From SIG565 sp964607025 (GTDB taxonomy: Bacteria; Bacillota; Clostridia; Oscillospirales; Acutalibacteraceae): DNA of 21,756 nucleotides. The notes under the pieces were generated by a model that made no database searches, was not told the DNA's origin, and worked only from the letters and a program-made list of their open reading frames with translations. Positions 7,604 through 14,120 of the stretch are shown here, piece by piece. Numbering within the stretch: position 1 is the first letter of the stretch; each line of letters starts with the position of its first letter. The stretch is from the NCBI GenBank assembly GCA_964607025.1, contig CAZSIL010000025.1:1-21756 (forward strand), in the 5' to 3' direction. The translations under genes and the position numbers were made by a program.

Positions 7604-7606
7604 GTG

Positions 7607-9334
7607 TTATTCAGCTACAACCTGTTTTTTACTTGTAATAAGTTTAATAACAAATACGGTAAGCACCATACTTACAATACCAATGGGTAAGCAAATCCAG
7701 GCATTCTTAATAAAGGGTGCGATAATAAAGTTTACAAATGAAACGCACGCAACTGTTATAGCATAAGGCAACTGGGTTGATACGTGGTTGATGTGATTGC
7801 ACTGTGCACCCGCGGATGACATAATAGTTGTATCCGAAATCGGTGAGCAGTGGTCGCCGCAAACAGCACCTGCAAGGCAAGCCGAAATACCGATAACCAT
7901 AAGCGTATGGTCGTTCGGGAAAATTGCCGTAACGATGGGGATAAGTATACCGAAGGTGCCCCACGATGTACCAGTTGCAAAAGCGAGAACACAAGCCACA
8001 ATAAATATAATTGCGGGTAAGAGTTTATCAAGACCTGCTGCCGCATTTTCCATAAGCTGTGCTACGAAAACCTTTGCACCGAGCATTGTTGTCATATTCT
8101 TAAGTGCGGTTGCCATAGTAAGAATTGTTATGGCAGGCACCATCGCTTTGAAGCCCGTGGGCACACATTGCATAGCTGCTTTAAAGTTTACAACACGGCG
8201 GATAACGAAGTAAGCAATAGCTATAAGAATTGCTACCAATGCACCCCACGGAAGTCCAACGGTTGCATCTGTGTTAGAAAATGCATCAATAAAGTTCATA
8301 CCGCTAAATGAATTACCGTTACCGTTATAAACGAGCGCCACAATACAAATTGCAATAAGAATAACTACGGGCAAAACAAGATCAATAACCTTGCCCTTGG
8401 GGTTTTCTTCAATAGTTTCTTCTTTTTCGATGTTATCCTGACCGCCTGTGAAAAGGTCACCATTTTCAGCGTTAGCTTCGTGAAGCTTCATTGGTCCGTA
8501 ATCGAATTTTAAAAGAGTTATTGTAATGATAAATACAAATGTTAATAATGAATAGAAGTTATACGGAATTGCCTCAATAAAGAGCTTAAGGCCTTCGCCT
8601 TCGGGTGCGTAGCTTGAAACTGCCGCTGCCCAGGATGAAATAGGAGCTATCATACAAACGGGAGCTGCTGTAGCATCAATTAAGAAAGCAAGTTTTGCAC
8701 GTGAAATCTTATTACGGTCGGTAACGGGACGCATAACCGAGCCTACTGTTAAGCAATTAAAGTAGTCATCAATAAAGATAAGCACACCGAGCACAAACGT
8801 AGCAAGCGAAGCTCCTACCTTTGTGTGAATATGTTTCTCTGCCCAACGGCCGAATGCCGCAGAGCCACCTGATTTGTTAAGCAACGCTACAAGCACGCCG
8901 AGGAGTACTAGGAAAATAAATATACCTGCTGTGCCTGAAACGGCATCAATAAAGCCGGTATTTGTAACAACGTCGAGAGTTTTTGTTACGCTAAAGTTTG
9001 CGCTAAATACGCCACCCACCAAAATACCTATAAAGAGCGAAGAATAAACCTCTTTTGTTATAAGCGCCAAAACGATGGCAATAATCGGTGGTACGAGTGC
9101 CCAGAACGATGCGAAGAAAGGAATTTCCTTCCTAACCGTTTCAAGCGCTGTGGCTGAATTCTCGGCAAAATTCTCATCCGAATTGCTGTTGTCTGTATAT
9201 GCATCCAAATACTCTGTTGCCGTGTCATAATCGGTATAATCCACCGCTTCGGTAGCAGATGCAGAGAATGCAAACATTGTAAGCGACAGTACAAGTACGA
9301 ATACAACTGTCAAAATTTTCATGGTCTTTGTCAT
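7607..9334 (-). CDS. NhaC-family Na+/H+ antiporter with N-terminal signal peptide
   Basis: This 575-residue membrane protein exchanges Na+ or an organic ion for protons by family. It begins with a signal peptide (about residues 1-27, ending FAFSASA), followed by an acidic, Asp/Tyr/Asn-rich stretch to about residue 70 and then a dozen or so membrane segments. Family blocks are clear: FIDDYFNCLTVG, DATAAPVCMIAPISSW, FATGTSWGTFG and GDHCSPISDTTIMS. The two polar segments with D and S/T residues form the ion path in this family. The ATG at 9334 is chosen because AGGTGG (9344-9349) lies nine bases upstream; a TTG three bases earlier is the alternative. It has its own promoter and terminator. The transported ion is not fixed by the sequence; a substrate/Na+ role is also possible. 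Confidence 0.87.
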   Translation of the reverse strand: MTKTMKILTVVFVLVLSLTMFAFSASATEAVDYTDYDTATEYLDAYTDNSNSDENFAENSATALETVRKEIPFFASFWALVPPIIAIVLALITKEVYSSLFIGILVGGVFSANFSVTKTLDVVTNTGFIDAVSGTAGIFIFLVLLGVLVALLNKSGGSAAFGRWAEKHIHTKVGASLATFVLGVLIFIDDYFNCLTVGSVMRPVTDRNKISRAKLAFLIDATAAPVCMIAPISSWAAAVSSYAPEGEGLKLFIEAIPYNFYSLLTFVFIITITLLKFDYGPMKLHEANAENGDLFTGGQDNIEKEETIEENPKGKVIDLVLPVVILIAICIVALVYNGNGNSFSGMNFIDAFSNTDATVGLPWGALVAILIAIAYFVIRRVVNFKAAMQCVPTGFKAMVPAITILTMATALKNMTTMLGAKVFVAQLMENAAAGLDKLLPAIIFIVACVLAFATGTSWGTFGILIPIVTAIFPNDHTLMVIGISACLAGAVCGDHCSPISDTTIMSSAGAQCNHINHVSTQLPYAITVACVSFVNFIIAPFIKNAWICLPIGIVSMVLTVFVIKLITSKKQVVAE

Positions 9335-9358
9335 CAAAGTTCCCCACCTTTCTACAAA

Positions 9359-9387
9359 ATTTTACCACATTACCTTAATGGAGTCAA
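9359..9387 (-). promoter_or_regulatory. Promoter of the antiporter gene
   Basis: Minus-strand TTGACT (9382-9387) and TAAAAT (9359-9364) are 17 bp apart, just upstream of the AGGTGG ribosome binding site. Confidence 0.7.
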
Positions 9388-9399
9388 TAATATTTTAAG

Positions 9400-9428
9400 T
9401 TGATATATTTTAAATTTTATAATATAAT
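9400..9428 (+). promoter_or_regulatory. Promoter of the YitT-family gene
   Basis: TTGATA (9400-9405) and TATAAT (9423-9428) are separated by 17 bp. It is back to back with the antiporter promoter, with 12 bp between the two -35 boxes. Confidence 0.65.
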
Positions 9429-9456
9429 TAGATTATAAAAATTTAGGAGCATTTCG

Positions 9457-10335
9457 ATGAAAAATTTATTAAAAAACATATCTCTTAGCAATATGCTAAT
9501 GCTTACCGTTGCTGGTATTGTAAACGCCATCGGTGTTACTTTCTTTTTAGCACCGGTAAAAATATATGATAGCGGCATTTCTGGCACATCTATTTTATTT
9601 TCCCAATTAACCCCTGATTTTTTTACACTATCATTTTTTCTGCTTGTTCTTAATATTCCTCTTTTTTTATACGGACTTAAGCGCCAAGGAGGGCTTTTTA
9701 CTTTTTATGCTATATATTCGGTAGTTATCTACTCGCTAACCGCATTTTTGATAACCGATATTTTACCTGTTGATGTAAGTTTTGCGTCTCCTCTTGCCAA
9801 AGAGGATTTATTGCTTTGCGCCCTTTTCGGTGGAGTGATTTCGGGTATAGGCAGTGGTACGGCAATACGCTTTGGCGGTGCTATGGACGGTATTGAGGTT
9901 ATGGCGGTAATCTTTGCAAAGAAAATCGGCATATCGGTTGGCACTTTTGTGATGATTTTTAATATGATTTTGTATATATCGGCGGGTATAATTATAGGCG
10001 ACTGGATTTTGCCGCTTTATTCCATCGTTGCCTACACCGCATCACTTAAAACCGTAGACTTTATTGTAGACGGCATTGACCACGCAAAGTGCGCAATAAT
10101 TATAACAGAAGAGCCCGACAAAATTTGCGAAGAGCTTTCCCGTACTTTTGAATCGGGAACCACAAAGATAAAAGCCATCGGCGGCTACTCAAACGCGGAA
10201 AAAACTATGGTGTATTTTATAGTAAACCGTTTCCAAGTTGTGCGGCTTAAAGAACTTGTTCACAATATTGACCAAACGGCTTATATTACAATAAGTGAGG
10301 TTACCGATGTTTTTTCGATGAACCGCGATAAATAA
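9457..10335 (+). CDS. YitT-family membrane protein (DUF161 plus DUF2179)
   Basis: This 292-residue protein has about five or six membrane segments in residues 12-205. It starts with the family block AGIVNAIGVTFFLAPVKIYDSGISG and has the repeat-like GGVISGIGSGTAIRFGGAMDG. A soluble C-terminal domain of about 80 residues (ECAIIIT-like HAKCAIIITEEPDKI, then GGYSNAEKTMVYFIV) is the ligand-binding-like DUF2179. Family function is unproven; transport of an unknown solute is usually proposed. The ATG at 9457 has AGGAG (9445-9449) seven bases upstream. It is transcribed divergently from the antiporter. Length and architecture are complete. Confidence 0.85.
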   Translation: MKNLLKNISLSNMLMLTVAGIVNAIGVTFFLAPVKIYDSGISGTSILFSQLTPDFFTLSFFLLVLNIPLFLYGLKRQGGLFTFYAIYSVVIYSLTAFLITDILPVDVSFASPLAKEDLLLCALFGGVISGIGSGTAIRFGGAMDGIEVMAVIFAKKIGISVGTFVMIFNMILYISAGIIIGDWILPLYSIVAYTASLKTVDFIVDGIDHAKCAIIITEEPDKICEELSRTFESGTTKIKAIGGYSNAEKTMVYFIVNRFQVVRLKELVHNIDQTAYITISEVTDVFSMNRDK

Positions 10336-10336
10336 G

Positions 10337-10365
10337 TTGAAAAATACTGCTGTATATAGTATTAT
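10337..10365 (+). promoter_or_regulatory. Promoter of the E2-like acyltransferase homologue gene
   Basis: TTGAAA (10337-10342) and TATTAT (10360-10365) are separated by 17 bp, directly after the YitT-family stop codon. Confidence 0.6.
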
Positions 10366-10398
10366 AAAGATATATTTTTGGGGAAATGAGGAAAAATT

Positions 10399-11274
10399 AT
10401 GGCACTGAGAGCGGACGGAAAAAGGGTTAAAAATGCTGACCCCATGTACACGGTAGCGCCCTTTATTATGGATAAGAGATATGACTCTATGAATATGATT
10501 GAGCTTAATATACCTACCAATCCAATACAAAAATACATAAATGAAAAGCGAAAAGACGGTATTCTTATATCTCATATGGCTGTAATACTTGCAGCGTATG
10601 TCAGAACAATGGGAGAGTTTCCGTCGCTTAACCGCTTTATCGTTAATAAGCGCATTTATGCGCGTAACGAAATTGCCGTTGGTATGGTTGTTTTGCAGCA
10701 GGGCAAAATGGATAACGGCACAATGTCTAAAATGTATTTTGACTATGAAAATACCATTTTTGACGTTAATAACATAATTAATGACTACGTAAACGAAAAC
10801 CGCAACAACGCGCAAAATAACTCAACCGAAAAGCTTATCAAGTTTTTGCTGAGCATCCCCGGTATTTTACCCGTAGGCGTGGCTCTCTTTAAATTCCTTG
10901 ACCGCCACGGACTGCTTCCCAAGGCGATTATTGATGCTAGTCCTTTCCATACGAGTTTAGTTATTTCAAACTTGGCATCTATCCGTACAAACCACATTTT
11001 CCACCACGTTTATGAGTTTGGTACAACGGGTATTTTAATCACGATGGGTAACTCACGCGAGATTCCAAAACGTGTCGGCGGCGAAATCATACACGAAAAG
11101 TGTATACCTCTCGGCATTGTTATGGATGAGCGTATATGCTCGGGCAGTTATTTTGCACTGGCATTTAGAAGAATGAAAAAGTATTTAAGTAATCCATCAC
11201 TTCTTGAAGCACCGCCCGAAGTTTTAAATATCGAAGTCCCGCAAAAGAAAAAGAGCAAATATGCAACTAAATAA
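10399..11274 (+). CDS. Stand-alone 2-oxoacid dehydrogenase E2 / CAT-fold protein
   Basis: This 291-residue protein matches, from memory, a clostridial family labelled '2-oxo acid dehydrogenase subunit E2'. It has only the catalytic chloramphenicol-acetyltransferase-like fold, with no lipoyl domain and no peripheral-binding domain. Family landmarks are the N-terminal DPMYTVAPFIM block, SHMAVILAAYVRTM, PSLNRFIV with YARNEIAVGMVV, SLVISNLASIR, and the C-terminal LGIVMDERICSGSYFA. In true E2 enzymes this last block reads HRxxDG and supplies the catalytic His; here the His is Glu and the Asp is Ser, so classical acyl transfer looks doubtful. There is a weak ribosome binding site (GAGGAA) before the ATG. 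No E1 or E3 genes are nearby. The function is unknown. Confidence 0.75.
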   Translation: MALRADGKRVKNADPMYTVAPFIMDKRYDSMNMIELNIPTNPIQKYINEKRKDGILISHMAVILAAYVRTMGEFPSLNRFIVNKRIYARNEIAVGMVVLQQGKMDNGTMSKMYFDYENTIFDVNNIINDYVNENRNNAQNNSTEKLIKFLLSIPGILPVGVALFKFLDRHGLLPKAIIDASPFHTSLVISNLASIRTNHIFHHVYEFGTTGILITMGNSREIPKRVGGEIIHEKCIPLGIVMDERICSGSYFALAFRRMKKYLSNPSLLEAPPEVLNIEVPQKKKSKYATK

Positions 11275-11278
11275 TATT

Positions 11279-11317
11279 AAAAGCATCCCTGAAATTCATT
11301 TTTAGGGATGCTTTTTT
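11279..11317. terminator. Terminator after the E2-like gene
   Basis: A stem AAAAGCATCCCT / AGGGATGCTTTT is followed by a T-run to 11317. The complementary A-run lets it also serve the convergent isomerase gene. Confidence 0.85.
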
Positions 11318-11389
11318 GTTTGTAATATACAACCTTTAAGTTGTCGGGTCAAGAGTACCGCTGATAGTCCTCTCTGTTATTTTAAAAAA

Positions 11390-12301
11390 TCAATATTTTG
11401 AAAGAAGATGCCGGAGAGTTTTAACCGTAAACTCAGCGGTTTCTGCCATAAAAGTACGGCTGATATAATGAAAATTAACCTCGGCGTTATAAAAGCCATC
11501 ATATCCTATTTCGTTAAGTGCGTTAAATACATCTTCCCAGTCAATCGTTCCAGTGCAAGGTATACGGTGTTGGTCAATATAACCGTTATTATCGTGCAAA
11601 TGTAAACAGGAAATATTTTTGCCCATTTTTCTAATAAAATCGGCTGGTATCGGTTGGTTGTGTTTAACGGTAAGATTAATATGACCAACATCTATACAAC
11701 AGGAAAGGCAATCAGCGTATCCGGGCACTGCTGCTATTCGGTCATAAAGTGCTCTGTATTCATCGAAAGTTCCAAAAAAGTCGATAACATCACCAAGTGA
11801 ATGGTGGGCACCTGCTGTTTCAAGTGCTATTTTAACGCCGTTTTCCTTAGCAAAAGGGAGAATCATTTTAAAGGCATTAAAGGCATTTTTTCGCATATTT
11901 TCGGGTGTTGTGTTCCTATTCGAAAGTGTTCCGCCTGGATGAAAAACACAGACAGGTGCGCCTAAAATTTTTGTGGCTTTTAAATCGAGTTCGGCATTTT
12001 TGGGGAAAATGGTATTATTGTATTCCTCATCATTTTCTTTGAAAGGGTCCCGTCTTCCGTGGGTTTGGCAAATCTCAATACCCCGTGTATTTGCATGCGA
12101 CTTAACGCTTTCAAAGAAACTTACAAACTCATCTTGACATTTAGAATAAATCGAATCTCTGTTTTTGTAATTGAAACAGGATAAATCAAAGTCCACAGCA
12201 TCTGCGCCTATCTGCCTTGCAACATCTATGCTGCCTAAAATACCGTAATGTGTATTTAAACGGACTGTTGAAACGCTGACTCTCTTTTTCGTAAATACCA
12301 C
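11390..12301 (-). CDS. Sugar phosphate isomerase/epimerase (xylose-isomerase-like TIM barrel)
   Basis: This 303-codon frame belongs to the metal-dependent TIM-barrel isomerases/epimerases. Probable metal ligands are E161 in ALETAG, D204 and H207 in CIDVGH, and E274 in YNAEVN, with H234/H236 in CLHLHDN and the HRIPCTGTIDW loop. The substrate is not identifiable. The start is odd. The frame opens with a GTG at 12301 that lies directly against the GGGGAGG site, which is too close. Eleven bases further in, at a proper distance, stands ACG, while the duplicated 5' end at 13675-13793 has ATG at the same place. The gene therefore seems to have lost its start codon. A minus-strand terminator (12519-12546) and a mobile element now separate it from its native promoter. 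Confidence 0.75.
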   Translation of the reverse strand: MVFTKKRVSVSTVRLNTHYGILGSIDVARQIGADAVDFDLSCFNYKNRDSIYSKCQDEFVSFFESVKSHANTRGIEICQTHGRRDPFKENDEEYNNTIFPKNAELDLKATKILGAPVCVFHPGGTLSNRNTTPENMRKNAFNAFKMILPFAKENGVKIALETAGAHHSLGDVIDFFGTFDEYRALYDRIAAVPGYADCLSCCIDVGHINLTVKHNQPIPADFIRKMGKNISCLHLHDNNGYIDQHRIPCTGTIDWEDVFNALNEIGYDGFYNAEVNFHYISRTFMAETAEFTVKTLRHLLSKY

Positions 12302-12314
12302 CCTCCCCTTGTGT
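12196..12314. repeat. 119-bp direct repeat, copy A (5' end of the isomerase gene)
   Basis: This segment matches 13675-13793 at 117 of 119 positions in the same orientation. It covers the ribosome binding site and the first codons of the isomerase. One difference changes the expected ATG to ACG; the other changes one residue (Ile versus Leu). Confidence 0.95.
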
Positions 12315-12317
12315 TCC

Positions 12318-12365
12318 CAGAGAACCCCGCATGATTTGTCACAGGACAGGGGACGGTTCTCTGTC
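12318..12365. repeat. REP-like palindrome pair (REPIN-like)
   Basis: CAGAGAACC (12318-12326) and GGTTCTCTG (12355-12363) form a perfect 9-bp inverted repeat around a 28-base centre. The right half (12345-12365) is a variant of the palindrome bordering the transposase, with GACAG/CTGTC arms around GGGGACGGTTCT. Confidence 0.7.
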
Positions 12366-12518
12366 TTATTGGCATCGTCCGCCCCTATCGTTGCTTTTCA
12401 TTTATATAGTAACAAGAAAAACCCTTGCTTCGCAAGTGATTTTTCTCAAATTTCGTCAGTAATCAAACAATTTGGCGGATTGGCCTATTTGCGCCGCAGA
12501 GAATTATGGATTTTGACG

Positions 12519-12546
12519 AAAAAAAGGGGGCGCAAATGCGACCCCC
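12519..12546 (-). terminator. Terminator downstream of the transposase
   Basis: On the minus strand a GGGGG/CCCCC stem extended by CGC/GCG with one bulged base is followed by seven Ts. It should block transcription from the transposase into the isomerase gene. Confidence 0.8.
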
Positions 12547-12547
12547 T

Positions 12548-12596
12548 CGGGTGACAAGGGGACGTCGGGTGACAAGGGGACGGTTCTCTTGTCTCC
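12548..12596. repeat. REP-like repeat block at the left end of the transposase unit
   Basis: A 17-bp unit CGGGTGACAAGGGGACG occurs twice in tandem (12548-12564, 12566-12582). The second copy extends into a palindrome whose arms are GACAAG and CTTGTC around GGGACGGTTCT. The asymmetric centre is inverted relative to the block at 13404-13449. Confidence 0.85.
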
Positions 12597-12603
12597 TTTT
12601 AAA

Positions 12604-13350
12604 TTAAATATTATTCTCCACTATTTTCCGAGACACACCCGTCAAACGACTGATTTGCCTAATGGATACCCCTTGTTGATGAATTTTTTGAATATAGTTA
12701 TTTCTTTTACCTTTATCGAATTTCTGAAAATCTGATGCCGACTTACACTTACAAATCTTCCAAATAATTTTCATGGCTTCATCATCAGTCAATCTATAAT
12801 CATTGTCAGCAATATCCAAACAAATATCATCGCTAAATTGGTTATTAAATTCAACAAATTGTTCTATATCGATAATTCCGAGACAAAAGTTTGTATCCAC
12901 AAGATCTGATTTCTTTACATATTCATTATAACTGCTAAATTTGTATCCGTCAACTTCTTTACATATTCCTGCTTTTATTGGATTTTGATGTATATAACGA
13001 ATTACTGTAAGAAAATATGCATCGTCCTCAACCGGTTCACTTTTGAATCTATCTTGAAATAAATGCCCACTTCTACGATATTTCCAATTATACCAATATA
13101 CGTAACTGCCTGCGATTCTCTTTAACACAAGTGTCAAATCTTCTTTGCCCTCTTTAAGCAAAATGTGAACATGATTACCCATTAAACAATATGCATATAT
13201 TTCATATCCACATTGTTCTTTGTATTTTGAAAGTGTTTCCAAAAAGCGCAAGTTGTCTTCTTCATCTTCAAAAATTTGTTGCTGATTGATTCCGCGAAGC
13301 ATTATATGATATATTCCGCTTTCGCTTTTTCTTCTAGCTTGTCTTGGCAT
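12604..13350 (-). CDS. Y1-type (IS200/RAYT-like) transposase
   Basis: This 248-residue HUH nuclease is of the REP-associated tyrosine transposase kind. It starts MPRQARRKSESGIYHIMLRG, the usual opening of the family. It has the metal-binding H-V-H in MGNHVHILL, the candidate catalytic Tyr around SYVYWYNWKYRRSGHLFQDRF, and the block YIHQNPIKAG. The C-terminus (SIRQISRLTGVSRKIVENN) is a helix-turn-helix, a known extension in this group. The ATG at 13350 is preferred to the GTG at 13359 because AGGG lies eight bases upstream. It appears intact. REP-like palindromes in opposite orientation border the gene, as expected for an element that recognises them. A truncated second copy follows on the right. 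Confidence 0.85.
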   Translation of the reverse strand: MPRQARRKSESGIYHIMLRGINQQQIFEDEEDNLRFLETLSKYKEQCGYEIYAYCLMGNHVHILLKEGKEDLTLVLKRIAGSYVYWYNWKYRRSGHLFQDRFKSEPVEDDAYFLTVIRYIHQNPIKAGICKEVDGYKFSSYNEYVKKSDLVDTNFCLGIIDIEQFVEFNNQFSDDICLDIADNDYRLTDDEAMKIIWKICKCKSASDFQKFDKGKRNNYIQKIHQQGVSIRQISRLTGVSRKIVENNI

Positions 13351-13367
13351 ATATTTCACCCTAATTC

Positions 13368-13396
13368 ACTATACCATTGTGAGTTAAAATTGTCAA
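13368..13396 (-). promoter_or_regulatory. Promoter of the transposase gene
   Basis: Minus-strand TTGACA (13391-13396) and TATAGT (13368-13373) are separated by 17 bp. The -35 region is duplicated at 13620-13625 in the second, broken copy. Confidence 0.65.
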
Positions 13397-13403
13397 TAAA
13401 AAA

Positions 13404-13449
13404 GGAGACAAGAGAACCGTCCCCTTGTCTCCTTCGTCCCCTTGTCTCC
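13404..13449. repeat. REP-like repeat block at the right end of transposase copy 1
   Basis: GGAGACAAG (13404-13412) and CTTGTCTCC (13424-13432) are perfect inverted arms around AGAACCGTCCC. A further CTTGTCTCC half lies at 13441-13449. The centre is the reverse complement of the left block. Confidence 0.9.
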
Positions 13450-13451
13450 TT

Positions 13452-13606
13452 TATGCATATATTTCATATCCACATTGTTCTTTGTATTTTGAAAGTGTTT
13501 CCAAAANNNNNNNNNNNNNNNNNNNNNNNNNNNNNNNNNNNNNNNNNNNNNNNNNNNNNNNNNNNNNNNNNNNNNNNNNNNNNNNNNNNNNNNNNNNNNN
13601 NNNNNN
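13452..13606 (-). pseudogene. Truncated second transposase copy, interrupted by the assembly gap
   Basis: Bases 13452-13506 are identical to 13190-13244 inside the intact transposase. The sequence after the gap (13607 on) is identical to the promoter region from 13378. The piece therefore corresponds to the first 53-54 codons plus upstream DNA of a second copy, cut off on its C-terminal side where it meets the repeat block at 13404-13449. The middle is hidden by Ns. Confidence 0.85.
13507..13606. other. Assembly gap of 100 Ns
   Basis: There are exactly 100 unknown bases. By comparison with the intact transposase copy, about 133 bases would be expected here, so the gap length is probably nominal. 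Confidence 0.95.
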
Positions 13607-13632
13607 TGTGAGTTAAAATTGTCAATAAAAAA

Positions 13633-13672
13633 GGAGACAAGAGAACCGTCCCCTTGTCTCCCCCTTGTCTCC
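13633..13672. repeat. REP-like repeat block at the end of transposase copy 2
   Basis: The same perfect palindrome as at 13404-13432 occurs here (arms 13633-13641 and 13653-13661), again followed by an extra CTTGTCTCC half at 13664-13672. It adjoins repeat copy B of the isomerase. Confidence 0.9.
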
Positions 13673-13674
13673 CC

Positions 13675-13793
13675 CAGCATCTGCGCCTATCTGCCTTGCA
13701 ACATCTATGCTGCCTAAAAGACCGTAATGTGTATTTAAACGGACTGTTGAAACGCTGACTCTCTTTTTCATAAATACCACCCTCCCCTTGTGT
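13675..13793 (-). pseudogene. 119-bp repeat copy B: 5' fragment of the isomerase gene with intact ATG
   Basis: On the minus strand this fragment carries GGGGAGGG, then an ATG at a proper distance (13769-13771), and about 32 codons beginning MKKRVSVSTVRLN before it runs into the palindromic repeat. It matches the start of the isomerase at 12196-12314 except for two bases. No full reading frame remains. It is either the original front of the gene, separated by the mobile unit, or a duplicate. Confidence 0.85.
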
Positions 13794-13797
13794 CATT

Positions 13798-13875
13798 CTA
13801 ATCCTTAATAATTAAGGTTAAACCCTCATCATCACCATTAAGAAAACGGCGGTTGCTACTTGCACCGTTATCCTT
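13798..13875 (-). pseudogene. Probable 5' remnant of an ECF sigma factor gene
   Basis: The minus-strand peptide DNGASSNRRFLNGDDEGL, followed by TLIIKD and a stop, resembles from memory the N-terminus of a clostridial ECF sigma factor family (region 2, pattern SYRRFLDGDDEGLVEIIRDYKDGL-like). The TAG stands where a Tyr codon would be expected, and the next codons lead straight into the isomerase 5' fragment. A GAGAGG site (13882-13887) sits six bases before an AAG where an ATG would be expected. A longer open frame reaches 13989 but has no ribosome binding site. The assignment rests on one short motif, so a chance match is possible. Confidence 0.4.
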
Positions 13876-13960
13876 TTGATACCTCTCTCTCTGGTTTTCC
13901 TCGTCTATTAGACGAATCCGTATATAAAAACTCTCAGTAAATTGTAAAATTATATTTTTC

Positions 13961-13989
13961 ATTTTACTATAAAATAGAATATTTTTCAA
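13961..13989 (-). promoter_or_regulatory. Candidate promoter upstream of the sigma-factor remnant
   Basis: Minus-strand TTGAAA (13984-13989) and TAAAAT (13961-13966) are separated by 17 bp. Transcripts would run through the remnant into isomerase copy B with a leader of roughly 180 bases. Between 13876 and 13960 the only other visible structure is a small hairpin CGTCT-AAT-AGACG. Confidence 0.4.
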
Positions 13990-14047
13990 GCTGTTCTATG
14001 CTATAGATGATTCAGCGAAATTGAAGGTAATCTAATGCCCTTTTTTA

Positions 14048-14076
14048 TTGACAAAAAATACTATCTATTATATAAT
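14048..14076 (+). promoter_or_regulatory. Consensus promoter of alaS
   Basis: TTGACA (14048-14053) and TATAAT (14071-14076) with a 17-bp spacer form a perfect sigma-A promoter. The leader is only about 38 nt, which leaves no room for a T-box. Confidence 0.85.
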
Positions 14077-14120
14077 TATTTCGTATGTAAATATCTTTAC
14101 AAGATAAAGGATGTATCAGT

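Larger units (their letters stand above)
12302..12603. other. Noncoding interval between isomerase and transposase
   Basis: These 302 bases hold the REP-like pair at 12318-12365, a small A/T-flanked hairpin CTTGC-TTC-GCAAG near 12423-12437, a minus-strand terminator and the repeat block at 12548-12596. An 81-codon plus-strand frame (12309-12554) crosses these repeats, has no ribosome binding site and is not considered a gene. A weak minus-strand TTGCGA/TACTAT pair near the hairpin is the only candidate promoter left for the isomerase. Confidence 0.6.

Noticed and set aside
10189..10815. Minus-strand open frame of 208 codons.
   Set aside because: It lies opposite the end of the YitT-family gene and the start of the E2-like gene, crosses their promoter and has no recognisable domain.
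12309..12554. Plus-strand open frame of 81 codons.
   Set aside because: It crosses REP-like repeats and a terminator hairpin, has no ribosome binding site and looks like noncoding DNA.
12542..13672. CRISPR array, because of several similar 20-30-base repeats.
   Set aside because: The repeats are palindromic, irregularly spaced, mixed in orientation and border a transposase; there are no regular unique spacers and no cas genes.
13763..13960. Possible T-box leader, because the minus strand reads AGGGTGGTA near 13775-13785.
   Set aside because: Only nine bases of the T-box core match; the CCGCG part is missing and the sequence goes straight to a start codon. The G-rich stretch works as a ribosome binding site, and no stem I or terminator is seen.
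13798..13989. 63-codon minus-strand frame as an intact small gene.
   Set aside because: The frame opens with TTG inside a promoter-like sequence and lacks a ribosome binding site. Only its last part resembles a known protein, so a remnant starting near 13875 is preferred.
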